Part shown: piece by piece, positions 26,933 to 35,506 of the stretch
Layout of the letters: the number at the start of each line of letters is the position of its first letter
How positions within the stretch are numbered: the stretch's first letter is position 1
NCBI RefSeq assembly: GCF_003367905.1
Contig: NZ_CP029462.1
Span: 1,302,001-1,366,000 of the forward strand
DNA length: 64,000 nucleotides
Direction: 5' to 3'
From: Megasphaera stantonii
GTDB taxonomy: Bacteria; Bacillota; Negativicutes; Veillonellales; Megasphaeraceae
Notes under the pieces: generated by a model
The model's input: only the letters and a program-made list of their open reading frames with translations
The model's database searches: none
What the model was told of the DNA's origin: nothing
Position numbers and translations under genes: made by a program

Positions 26933-27769
26933 TTATGCCGGCAGTACGGCGGGGAAAAACCGGCGGACGACTTCTACAATGCCGCGCTCGTCGTTGGAAC
27001 GGCAGGTGACGTAATCGGCAAATTCCTTGACGGCCTGCGGCGCGTTGGCCATGGCCACGCCGACTCCGGCATACCGCAGCATGCCGATGTCATTGTAGCT
27101 GTCTCCGCAGCACACGACCTGAGACGGCGAGATATCCAAATGACAGAACAGCTTTTTAAGGCCCAGCGATTTGTCGACGCGGCACGGTGTCACTTCCAGA
27201 CAGGACGGTTCCGAATGGAATACTTCCGCCTTGCCGAGGTACAATTTCGACAGCAGCGGGTTAAGGGCCTGGAGCTGTTCCGGCTTTCCTGTAAGCAGGC
27301 ACTGGTAAATCGTCTTGGGAGCGTGCTTTAGAAAATCCTCGTGAAGGACGATAGGCATATGGCTCCACGACGACTCAGCCCGGACATAGGGGTCCGGCTC
27401 AGACGCCGTAATGATTTTCCCCTTGCCGTACGTCATGATGCCCAAGCCGTAGCAGCGGGCGTCATACCACAAGGAGCGCAGCGTTTCCTTCGACAGATAT
27501 TGCTCGTACAAACAGCGCTTCGTCTTGTACTCTATGACCTTCGAACCATTAAAAGCCACGATATATCCGCCGAACTGCTGCAGACGCAGTTGTCTGGCAA
27601 TGGGATATACGCCTTCAGGCGGCCGGCCCGACGCCAGGATAAGGCGGATGCCCTGCTTCTGTAATTGAAGCAGGGCATCTTTCGTATCTGGGTCTACGCA
27701 TTTTTGCGATGTCACCGTCGTCCCGTCTATATCCAGAACGAGGACGTTCGGTACTCCCGTTGCAGCCAT
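26933..27769 (-). CDS. Cof-type HAD phosphatase
   Basis: 278 aa, ATG at 27769, one base after the dsdA stop. Haloacid dehalogenase motif I LDIDGTT (about 11-17), motif II LASGRP (about 46-51) and motif IV CCGDSYNDIGML (about 216-227); a large C2 cap lies between them. Such enzymes dephosphorylate sugar phosphates or cofactors such as FMN and PLP. As last gene of the D-serine operon it may act on a phosphorylated pathway intermediate or on PLP. Confidence 0.9.
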   Translation of the reverse strand: MAATGVPNVLVLDIDGTTVTSQKCVDPDTKDALLQLQKQGIRLILASGRPPEGVYPIARQLRLQQFGGYIVAFNGSKVIEYKTKRCLYEQYLSKETLRSLWYDARCYGLGIMTYGKGKIITASEPDPYVRAESSWSHMPIVLHEDFLKHAPKTIYQCLLTGKPEQLQALNPLLSKLYLGKAEVFHSEPSCLEVTPCRVDKSLGLKKLFCHLDISPSQVVCCGDSYNDIGMLRYAGVGVAMANAPQAVKEFADYVTCRSNDERGIVEVVRRFFPAVLPA

Positions 27770-27770
27770 G

Positions 27771-29090
27771 TTATATCCCCGTGTTGATATAGGCCTGGCG
27801 GACGTCTTCCGGCACCATGCTGCCGCCCGTCGCCCAAGCGATGTGCGTCGCCTGTCCCATAACGGCTTCGAGGCCGGCCTGACGGACATATTCCTGCAGC
27901 GAATCCGACTGAAGGAAGGCAGCAAAGGCAGCGCATGAGCTCGGCTCGATAAATACGCCTTCCGTATCGAGAAGTCCCCGCATCAAATCGTACAGCGTCC
28001 CATCCTGAATCGTCGCAATGCCCGACAGCAGCGGTTCTACGACGCGGCCTACGAAGGCCGACGGTCTGCCGACAGCCAGTCCGTCAGCATCGGTTTTGCC
28101 GTCGATACCGATATCTTCTACGGAAATGCCGTCGTGAAGCCCCGTCGCCATTCCCAGCATCATGCAGCAGGCATGAGTCGGTTCCGTAAAGAAGCAGTGA
28201 ACGTTATCGCCGTATACTTCTTTCAGGCCGTAGGTGACGCCGCCGGGAGCGCCGCCGATGCCGCAGGGAATATAGACGAACAAGGGATGCTCGGCATCTA
28301 CAGGAATCTGCATCGCTTCCAGCTGCTTCTGGAGACGGCGGCCCGCCACGCTGTAGCCTAAGAACAAGTTCTTCGAGTTTTCATCGTCGACGAAGTAGCT
28401 CATGGGATCGGCATCGGAATTCTTCCGCCCTTGTTCTACGGCGGCGCAGTAGTTGTCTTCATATTCAATGACCGTAACGCCGCGGCTGCGGAGCAAATCT
28501 TTCTTCCACTGCTTAGCGTCGACGGACATGTGAACGATAACGCGGAAGCCCAGCTGGGCGCTCATGATGCCGATGCTCATACCTAAATTTCCTGTACTGC
28601 CGACCTGCACCGTATACTGACTGAAAAATTGACGAAATTCCGGTTCCGCCAATACGGCGTAGTTATCCGTTTCCTTCAGCTTGCCCGCTTCTATTGCCAG
28701 TTCTTCGGCGTGTTTCAGAACCTCGTAAATGCCGCCCCGGGCCTTGACTGATCCGGAAATAGGCAAATCACTGTCCATCTTGAGAAGCAGGTTTCCCTGA
28801 ATGCCGGCTTCGTAGGAGCGATTCAAAAAGTCTTTCATCTTCGGAATATCCCGAAGTTCCGATTCAATGATGCCGCCGCTGGCCTTGAGCTCGGGAAATA
28901 CCGTTTCCAAATAAGGAGCAAACCGTTGGAGGCGGGCTGCCGCATCCTGTATGTCTTCAGGCGACACAGCCGTAATATGCCAGTTTTTCTGTTCTTCCTT
29001 CTTCGGATTGATCCAGAAAACTTCTTCCAATTTGGCGGCTTTCGCTACAGCCGGCACCGTTTCTATATATTTCTTGACATCTGTGTTCAT
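27771..29090 (-). CDS. dsdA: D-serine ammonia-lyase
   Basis: 439 aa. A PLP enzyme that deaminates D-serine to pyruvate and ammonia. The PLP lysine lies in ISGSVKARGG (about 116), the phosphate loop is GSTGNLGMS, and PCGIGGAPGG forms the tetraglycine-like loop. Length matches DsdA (about 440). Sits between an AGCS amino-acid symporter and a HAD phosphatase under a DeoR-type regulator, not the usual LysR-type DsdC. Confidence 0.93.
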   Translation of the reverse strand: MNTDVKKYIETVPAVAKAAKLEEVFWINPKKEEQKNWHITAVSPEDIQDAAARLQRFAPYLETVFPELKASGGIIESELRDIPKMKDFLNRSYEAGIQGNLLLKMDSDLPISGSVKARGGIYEVLKHAEELAIEAGKLKETDNYAVLAEPEFRQFFSQYTVQVGSTGNLGMSIGIMSAQLGFRVIVHMSVDAKQWKKDLLRSRGVTVIEYEDNYCAAVEQGRKNSDADPMSYFVDDENSKNLFLGYSVAGRRLQKQLEAMQIPVDAEHPLFVYIPCGIGGAPGGVTYGLKEVYGDNVHCFFTEPTHACCMMLGMATGLHDGISVEDIGIDGKTDADGLAVGRPSAFVGRVVEPLLSGIATIQDGTLYDLMRGLLDTEGVFIEPSSCAAFAAFLQSDSLQEYVRQAGLEAVMGQATHIAWATGGSMVPEDVRQAYINTGI

Positions 29091-29095
29091 GTTGT

Positions 29096-30457
29096 TTATT
29101 CTCCTCTTTTTGCAATATACCCATTAGCCGGGTCTAAGAATTCCTTCGTAAGACGCCGAACTTCCGGCGACAAAAACAGCATCGCGACGATATTGGGAAT
29201 GATGAGCAATCCCAGCGCAATATCCTGAATGGACCAGACCAACTGTATCGTTCCCAAGCTGCCGATGACGATGAGGACAGGAAAGGCATACCGATACAGG
29301 GAATCCCATGATTCTTTCTTCAAAAACGTAAGACTGACATGGCCGAAATACCACTGGTTCATGATAGATGTGCCGGCGAATAATATCAAGCTGAAATACA
29401 TGATATACCGCATGCCGGGCACGACGGAATCAAAGGCTACAGCCGTCAGCGTCGCGGCGTTGTCGTGAAACTGTGCCGCGCCGGTCAGCAATACGACGAT
29501 GCCCGTCGCGCTGCAGATTAAAAAGGTGTCGACAAATACTTCGATGATGCCATAGAAGCCCTGCCGAACCGGATGGTCTACCTGAGCCGCCGAGTGAAGA
29601 ACGGGAGCCGTGCCCTCACCAGCTTCGTTGGAATACAGGCCCCGGGCTACACCGTAGCGCATGGCTTCTTTCATCGTATAGCCCAGCACGCCGCCGGCTC
29701 CGGCCTCCCAGGCAAAGGCGTGGGACACGATAGCTTGAAACATAGCCGGCACGGCATCCAGATGCACAACGAACACGACCAGGCCGCTCGCCAAATACAA
29801 TCCGGCCATAAACGGCACGATGCGCTGGGCGATGTATATGAGCCGCTTAAACCCGCCGCTGATGATGAAGAACATCAGCGCAGCCACAAACAGGGCCGTC
29901 ACACCGACAGGCAGATAAAAGGCCTCTTTCATGACCTGCGCAATCGTATTGGACTGGATCAGCGTTGCGCCGCAGTTTTGGATGAATAAGAACACGGCGA
30001 CGGCTGCGCCGGCTTTGCGCCACCGCAAACCTTGGGAAATATAGTACATAGAACCGCCCGTAATATTTCCCTGCCGGTCTTCGCCGTGATAGCGGACGCC
30101 CATGACGATTTCGCCGAACTTCGTAGCCATTCCCAGAAAGGCCGCCGCCCACATCCAAAACAACGCGCCGGGACCGCCGCACAGGATTGCCGTCGAAACG
30201 CCGACGATGTTGCCGCTGCCGACACAACTGGCAAGGGAGGCACACAGCGATTGGACGGACGTACAGCCCTTCTTTGCCGCGCCGTCCTTCTGGGAGGCGC
30301 GCAGAAACAGTCCCCGCCGGATATAGCAGAGAAACCGCAGCTGAATACAGCCCGTCATGATCGTATAGACCAGGCCCAGGCCCAGCAGCGCGCACAGGAG
30401 CCAGTCGCCCCACAGCAAATCGGCAGCTTGCTTCACAAAGATTTCTATATCTGCCAC
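29096..30457 (-). CDS. AGCS-family Na+:alanine/glycine symporter
   Basis: 453 aa with about ten membrane segments. Signatures: LCASLASCVGSGNIVGVSTAI, GGPGALFWMWAAAFLGM and GVARGLYSNEAGEGTAP (about 270-286). AGCS carriers take up L- or D-alanine, glycine and serine with Na+. Only five bases separate it from dsdA, so D-serine or D-alanine is the probable cargo. Confidence 0.92.
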   Translation of the reverse strand: MADIEIFVKQAADLLWGDWLLCALLGLGLVYTIMTGCIQLRFLCYIRRGLFLRASQKDGAAKKGCTSVQSLCASLASCVGSGNIVGVSTAILCGGPGALFWMWAAAFLGMATKFGEIVMGVRYHGEDRQGNITGGSMYYISQGLRWRKAGAAVAVFLFIQNCGATLIQSNTIAQVMKEAFYLPVGVTALFVAALMFFIISGGFKRLIYIAQRIVPFMAGLYLASGLVVFVVHLDAVPAMFQAIVSHAFAWEAGAGGVLGYTMKEAMRYGVARGLYSNEAGEGTAPVLHSAAQVDHPVRQGFYGIIEVFVDTFLICSATGIVVLLTGAAQFHDNAATLTAVAFDSVVPGMRYIMYFSLILFAGTSIMNQWYFGHVSLTFLKKESWDSLYRYAFPVLIVIGSLGTIQLVWSIQDIALGLLIIPNIVAMLFLSPEVRRLTKEFLDPANGYIAKRGE

Positions 30458-30468
30458 GTTCGTTCTCC

Positions 30469-31791
30469 TTATGCCAATACGTTACGGCCTTCCGCGTCGG
30501 GAAGCTCGGCCCCCATCAGGGCGGCCAGCGTCGGCGCGACGTCGATGAGGCGCATGTCGTCGACGACGCCTTCTTCGACGCCCTCGCCGGCCAGCAGGAA
30601 GGACGCCCGCATTTCGGGAAATTCCTCGTTATATCCGTGCTGCGCCTTCTGCGTCAGCTCCGTACGGATAAACTTGCCGTCCGCGTCGTCCCGTATTTCG
30701 TACCCTTTATGGGAAATCAACACGTAGTCGGCGTCGGGGAAGCCGCCGCGGGCCCGCGCTTCTTCGCCGGTCAGGACGGCCATGATGGCGTTCCGTCCGT
30801 CCTGGGCCAGCTCTCTCATGACGCCGTCCAGTATCTTCCGAGACGCTTCGTCGTCCTTGCGGGCCAGGCGGATTTCACAAATGCCGCCGGCTCGCTGGCT
30901 GTACGCTTTCCAATCGGTAACGCGGCCCGTATCGTCGCATTCGATCAGCCCGGCCTGACGCAGCAATACGTTGGGATAAACAGTGTGAGTGTTGTCCAAC
31001 GTGCCGTGGTCGGATACGACGCAGACGATGAGGCTGCCGCCCGCAATGGCTTCGGCTTCGCGAACCAGCATGCCGACCATGGCGTCGATTTTTTCCAAAC
31101 TGCGGGCCGCTTCCTTGCTGTATACGCCGAACTGATGGGCGCTTTCGTCAAAACTGGCGAAATACGCCGTCAGGAAGAAAGGCTTTTCTTCCTGGCAGGG
31201 TCCCAGCTTGTTCTGCAGCAGCCACGCGGCAGCCTTATACCGCTGAGCGTCTCCGTCGTCAGACAAATCCAAGCCTCCGGCGTAACGGCCGATATCTGCT
31301 TCCATTTCCGCAACCAAACCCTGAGGCGTCGACACGGCGTCGATAAAGGCACTGTCCATCTCCGAGCCGTCCCACCAAAATTCCGGCGCTACGTAATCGC
31401 CCTTGGCGCCGACAGAAGTAGGAAAGGCCGCGCTGCCTACGACATAGCCAGCCTGGTGGGCCGCTTCCCAAAGGGTCGTCACCCGCTTGTTGGCAAACCA
31501 GTGCCACGCGCCCTTATGGCGCGACGACGGGTCGAATACGGCGTTGTTGACGATGCCGTGAGTCACGGGGTTCGTTCCCGTAATCATGCTTTGGTGACAC
31601 GGATAGGTAAAAGGCGGGAAGACGCTTTTCATGCCCTTCGGCGCGACGCGCCCGCCCTTCAGAAAATACGACGTAAGAAACGGAAGGGAAATGCCTAATC
31701 GTTCCTGTTCAAAGAGAAATTCCGGCTTTAAGGCGTCGACGGACACCAATAAAACGCTGGGCTTTCTAGTATGTTCTACATGTTCCTTCAT
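30469..31791 (-). CDS. Alkaline-phosphatase-superfamily phosphodiesterase/pyrophosphatase
   Basis: 440 aa; ATG 31791 follows ggagcgaataagtg. Type I phosphodiesterase/nucleotide pyrophosphatase (ENPP-like) fold: metal and nucleophile region LVSVDALKPEF (about 15-25) and VFPPFTYPCHQSMITG, then SFDESAHQFG and VSDHGTLDNTH with further metal ligands. No signal peptide, so cytoplasmic. Its place in a D-serine operon is odd; it could release serine from a phosphodiester or phosphonate. That is inference. Confidence 0.82.
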   Translation of the reverse strand: MKEHVEHTRKPSVLLVSVDALKPEFLFEQERLGISLPFLTSYFLKGGRVAPKGMKSVFPPFTYPCHQSMITGTNPVTHGIVNNAVFDPSSRHKGAWHWFANKRVTTLWEAAHQAGYVVGSAAFPTSVGAKGDYVAPEFWWDGSEMDSAFIDAVSTPQGLVAEMEADIGRYAGGLDLSDDGDAQRYKAAAWLLQNKLGPCQEEKPFFLTAYFASFDESAHQFGVYSKEAARSLEKIDAMVGMLVREAEAIAGGSLIVCVVSDHGTLDNTHTVYPNVLLRQAGLIECDDTGRVTDWKAYSQRAGGICEIRLARKDDEASRKILDGVMRELAQDGRNAIMAVLTGEEARARGGFPDADYVLISHKGYEIRDDADGKFIRTELTQKAQHGYNEEFPEMRASFLLAGEGVEEGVVDDMRLIDVAPTLAALMGAELPDAEGRNVLA

Positions 31792-31794
31792 CAC

Positions 31795-32583
31795 TTATTC
31801 GCTCCTTTCCGGCGCTACGACGACGTGTACGCCGGCTTTTTCAAAACGCCGCCTCTGCTCGGCAGAAATACCGACGTCGGTAACCAGGGCGGCGATGCTT
31901 TCGATGCCGCACATGCGCACCAGGGAATTGACGCCCAGCTTCGAGCTGTCGACGATGGCGATCGTGCAGTCCGCCGCCTTCATCATCTTGGTCTGGACCG
32001 GTATTTCGTCCATTCGCTGATATGTAACGCCCGCTTCTACCGAAATGCCGCAAGTAGTCAAAAAGAAAATATCAACGTGAATTTTTGAAAATATCAGGCT
32101 GGCAAAATCAGATAAAAAGGCTTCTTCATCTTCTTTATATACACCGCCCGTCACGATGAGCTCTATACCCGCCGCGCCAGCCAGCTCATTTGTAATTGCC
32201 AGGGAATTCGTCACGACAGTCAAAGACCGAAACCGGCCTTTCAACTCTCTTGCCAACAGCAAGGCCGTCGTCCCTGAATCCAGAGCGACGACTTGGCCGT
32301 CCTGAATCAGTTTCACCGCTTCTTTAGCGATATGTTCTTTATATACCACCTGGCTCTGCTTGCGTTCGTGAAACGACTCGTACGCCGACGGCGCAGATCC
32401 TTTAGCGATCTTCATGGCTCCGCCGCGGATGCGCTTGAGGAGTCCTTTCTCTTCCAGAGTCATTAAATCCCGCCGGACTGTTTCCCTCGTCGTCGACATC
32501 AATTTGCACAAGGCGTTGTTTTTGACAATCGGTTCCTGTTCCAATAAATCCATTATGATCTTATATCGTTGTTCAGACAGCAT
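31795..32583 (-). CDS. DeoR-family transcription regulator
   Basis: 262 aa, RBS agaaggagagatag. N-terminal winged helix (QRYKIIMDLLEQEP ... TTRETVRRDLMTLEEKGLLKRIRGGA) and the C-terminal DeoRC sensor with ALDSGTTALLLARELKG and TNSLAITNEL. Usually a repressor that responds to a phosphorylated sugar. It is divergent from an MFS gene, and four TTTTGNCA repeats fill the space between, so it probably controls both units. Confidence 0.92.
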   Translation of the reverse strand: MLSEQRYKIIMDLLEQEPIVKNNALCKLMSTTRETVRRDLMTLEEKGLLKRIRGGAMKIAKGSAPSAYESFHERKQSQVVYKEHIAKEAVKLIQDGQVVALDSGTTALLLARELKGRFRSLTVVTNSLAITNELAGAAGIELIVTGGVYKEDEEAFLSDFASLIFSKIHVDIFFLTTCGISVEAGVTYQRMDEIPVQTKMMKAADCTIAIVDSSKLGVNSLVRMCGIESIAALVTDVGISAEQRRRFEKAGVHVVVAPERSE

Positions 32584-32629
32584 ATCTATCTCTCCTTCTG
32601 TCCGCGTGCACCAAATCTGTTCTGATAGT

Positions 32630-32658
32630 ATCTTAACACATTTTGCCACAATTTGCAA
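32630..32658 (-). promoter_or_regulatory. Promoter of the deoR-dsdA operon
   Basis: Minus-strand TTGCAA (32658-32653), 17-bp spacer, TAAGAT (32635-32630). Confidence 0.6.
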
Positions 32659-32720
32659 CGCATTTACTTTTTATTTTGCCAAATAATTACATATTTTGAC
32701 TTGACATTACACATTTTCAC
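32641..32720. promoter_or_regulatory. Four direct operator-like repeats (TTTTGCC/TTTTGAC/TTTTCAC)
   Basis: Copies begin at 32641, 32674, 32694 and 32714, i.e. 33, 20 and 20 bp apart, close to whole helical turns. They overlap both divergent promoters, as expected for DeoR-family sites. Confidence 0.55.
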
Positions 32721-32729
32721 ACATATACT
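32701..32729 (+). promoter_or_regulatory. Strong promoter of the MFS gene
   Basis: Perfect TTGACA (32701-32706), 17-bp spacer, TATACT (32724-32729). Confidence 0.8.
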
Positions 32730-32811
32730 AAAGGTGTCAAATCTGTTCGACACGACAACGACATTCCTTTAAGATTATCTATACTTACTTGATACGGAGA
32801 GTGATTCAGAA

Positions 32812-34095
32812 ATGGCTGAACAAGCGGTAATGCGCCCGAAGAAAGCAGGCTTAGACAAAAAATGGATATCCTTTGGTACCCTGGTGCTGGGAGCCGGCAC
32901 GATTTACAAGCTCGGCTTTTTAAAAGATGCCTTCTACGTACCGATGCAGGACTTCATGGGATTATCCCACACGCAGATCGGCGCAGCGATGAGCGTCGCC
33001 GGCTTAATTTCCACCTTCGGCTTCCTGGCTTCTATCTATTTGACCGACCGGGTGTCGAAAAAAATAATGATTCCTTTGGCATTACTTGGCATTTGCCTTT
33101 GCGGGTTGTGGCTTTCTACGTTCCCATCGTATACGTCCTTCCTGCTCATTTACTGTCTGCTGGCAGTCTGCGCTGACATGCTTTACTGGCCGACGATGCT
33201 TAAAACGGTCCGCCTGTTGGGAACCCGCGAAGAACAAGGCCGCATGTTCGGCATCATGGAAGCCGGCCGTGGTCTCGTAGACACCCTTGTCGCGTTCTGT
33301 GCCTTAGGTATTTTCTCTGCCTTGGGAAGCACGGCCGAAGGGCTGCGTGCGGCAATCCTGTTTTACGCGGCCGTCCCCGGCGTCATCGGCGTTGTCATGT
33401 ATTTCTTATTAGAACCTGACGCAAAACAAGACAAGACAGCGCAAAGCGAATCAGTCAGCAAAAATCAGCAGGCATGGCAGGGCGCCGTACAGGCTTTGAA
33501 AAACAAAAATATCTGGCTCGTATCGTGCAATATCTTCCTGGTCTACAGCGTATATTGCGGTATTACGTATTTTATCCCCTTCCTGAATGAAGCCTATGCC
33601 CTTCCGGCAGCGCTGGTCGGCGTATACGGCATCATTAACCAATACGGCCTGAAAATGGTTGGCGGTCCTATCGGCGGTCTGATCTCCGACAAAGTCCTTC
33701 ATTCCCCGACCAAATACCTGCGGGTTGGATTCCTCGCGACAGGCGTCGTCCTCGCAGCCTTCGCCTATCTCCCCCACGAAGCCCTCGGCATCTGGGCCGG
33801 CATCGTCATTTCCCTGGTCATCAGCGCCTGCGTCTACAGCATGCGCGCCGTCTTCTTCGCCCCGATGGACGAAGTCAACGTCCCCCGCGAAATTACCGGC
33901 TCGGCCATGTCCATGGCCTCCTTCGTCGGGTACCTCCCCGGCGCATTCATGTATGCCGTATACGGCTCCATCTTAGACTCCCATGCAGGCATCGCCGGCT
34001 ACCAAATCGTCTTTACGGTCATGGCGGTCTTCGCATTGCTGGGCATTCTCCTGAGCACGTATATTGTCAAACGTATCCATCCCATTACAAAATAA
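32812..34095 (+). CDS. MFS transporter
   Basis: 427 aa, RBS ggagagtgattcaga. Twelve hydrophobic segments, with YLTDRVSKKIMIPLALLG (about 82-99) as the loop 2-3 motif and the region around GREEQGRMFG/GRGLVD of organic-phosphate-antiporter-like and YihN-type carriers. Divergent from the DeoR regulator and sharing its operator region. Given two phosphatases in the opposite operon, a phosphorylated or amino-acid-like substrate is possible. Confidence 0.85.
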   Translation: MAEQAVMRPKKAGLDKKWISFGTLVLGAGTIYKLGFLKDAFYVPMQDFMGLSHTQIGAAMSVAGLISTFGFLASIYLTDRVSKKIMIPLALLGICLCGLWLSTFPSYTSFLLIYCLLAVCADMLYWPTMLKTVRLLGTREEQGRMFGIMEAGRGLVDTLVAFCALGIFSALGSTAEGLRAAILFYAAVPGVIGVVMYFLLEPDAKQDKTAQSESVSKNQQAWQGAVQALKNKNIWLVSCNIFLVYSVYCGITYFIPFLNEAYALPAALVGVYGIINQYGLKMVGGPIGGLISDKVLHSPTKYLRVGFLATGVVLAAFAYLPHEALGIWAGIVISLVISACVYSMRAVFFAPMDEVNVPREITGSAMSMASFVGYLPGAFMYAVYGSILDSHAGIAGYQIVFTVMAVFALLGILLSTYIVKRIHPITK

Positions 34096-34109
34096 TCGAT
34101 ATATGACAA

Positions 34110-34156
34110 AACAGCTGCCGCATATCAAATACGATGATATGCGGCAGCTGTTTTTT
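34110..34156. terminator. Bidirectional terminator (18-bp perfect stem)
   Basis: aacagctgccgcatatca / tgatatgcggcagctgtt with T6 on the plus strand; between convergent MFS and rpoN genes. Confidence 0.9.
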
Positions 34157-34172
34157 ACATGCATGGAGAAGA

Positions 34173-35456
34173 TTATTCCTTCATTCTCCTTCGCATGCGG
34201 CTGTTGGGGATATTCATTTTAAATCGAAATTTCGTAATCGTCCGCCGTGCCACGTGCACGGACTGCTGGCTGAAGTAATCGGCTAAATCCTGATCAGACC
34301 AGGGACGCCGACAGTCTTCTTCCGCAATAAGCCGCGCCATTTTCTCCATGATAGCCTTGTCGGAAATACTGCCGTCCCGCTCCCTATCGCAGCGGTAATG
34401 GTGGGCCAAAAAAGACTGAATTGGATAGATGCGGCCGCGAAACAAGGCGTAGCGGTCGCGGCAGACGCGGCTCACCGTCGCCGCGCTGAGCCCTGTCGCC
34501 GCAGCGATGTCTTTTTGAGTCAAAGGACGCAGGCTGCCGCCATGGAGGAAATGTTCGCCCTGTTCCTTTACTATATGCTCCACGACTGTAAAAATTGACT
34601 GGCGGCGGTACGCCAGGGCTGTCTGTAAATCCAAAAACTGCCGCTTGGCCTTGCGGATAAAATCCTGCGTCGCCTTATCGCCGTCCTTACCATAAGCCGT
34701 ATACAAATCGTCGCGGAAAAATACATCCGGCAGGTCTTCCAGAGACCGCACCGTCAGATGTCCCTCTTCATCGCAGAGGATTTCTATATCAGCCCGCACG
34801 AATTCCGTCCGCTCGTCGGCCGGCGCGACCGGCTGCAGGGCCAGCTTCTTCAAAAAGCGCCGGATTCGTCCCAGCCCTTCCGGCGACAAGCCCATTTGTT
34901 CTTCCAGCCGCTTCCAATGGCCGCGGATGAAATCGTCGTAATGGTTCAGCAGCAGCTCTTCCGCCCCTGCCGGCGCGTCCTTCCGGCGGCGCGTCTGAAT
35001 CAGCAAGGCTTCCTGTATCGTCCGCGCGCCGACGCCCGGCGGGTCGAAGGTTTGGACCAGGCGCAGCCCCTCTTCCATATCGGCGACAGACAAGCCGTAG
35101 TCGACGCCGATGTCCTCTAACGCGGCGGCGAAAAATCCTTTCTCGTCGAGGGACTGGATGACCAGCCCGGCGGCCAGCATCACCTTTTTGGAAACGGCCT
35201 GGACGCGGAGCTCTTTCATGAGCTTTTCCTCCAGCGAGTCGCCGCCGCTGCGGATATTGTCGATAGGCTTTTCCATACCTCCGCCAGATCTAGGCCGCAC
35301 GTCAGGGTAGCGAATATCCAGCAGGGGATTTTCCGTTACCTTTTCGTGAAGAAATTCCACCAAATCCTGTCCCCGCAGGGTCATCATCTGAATGGTCAGG
35401 CGCTGCATCTGCGATAATTTAATCTTTTGCTCTAACGTTAACGCGATTTTTGCCAT
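34173..35456 (-). CDS. rpoN: RNA polymerase sigma-54 factor
   Basis: 427 aa; ATG 35456 is six bases after gagggg. N-terminal region I is LTLEQKIKLSQMQRLTIQMMTL, core-binding region II includes TFDPPGVGARTIQEALLIQ, and the C-terminal RpoN box reads ARRTITKFRFKMNIPNSRMRR, a divergent form of ARRTVAKYREMLNIPSSSERR. It directs transcription from -24/-12 promoters with an enhancer-binding ATPase; none is encoded in the window. Slightly shorter than most homologues (about 450-480). Confidence 0.92.
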   Translation of the reverse strand: MAKIALTLEQKIKLSQMQRLTIQMMTLRGQDLVEFLHEKVTENPLLDIRYPDVRPRSGGGMEKPIDNIRSGGDSLEEKLMKELRVQAVSKKVMLAAGLVIQSLDEKGFFAAALEDIGVDYGLSVADMEEGLRLVQTFDPPGVGARTIQEALLIQTRRRKDAPAGAEELLLNHYDDFIRGHWKRLEEQMGLSPEGLGRIRRFLKKLALQPVAPADERTEFVRADIEILCDEEGHLTVRSLEDLPDVFFRDDLYTAYGKDGDKATQDFIRKAKRQFLDLQTALAYRRQSIFTVVEHIVKEQGEHFLHGGSLRPLTQKDIAAATGLSAATVSRVCRDRYALFRGRIYPIQSFLAHHYRCDRERDGSISDKAIMEKMARLIAEEDCRRPWSDQDLADYFSQQSVHVARRTITKFRFKMNIPNSRMRRRMKE

Positions 35457-35506
35457 ACTCATCCCCTCGCATCGATGCGCCCGCTGCAGGCGCGCTGCAA
35501 ATCAGC

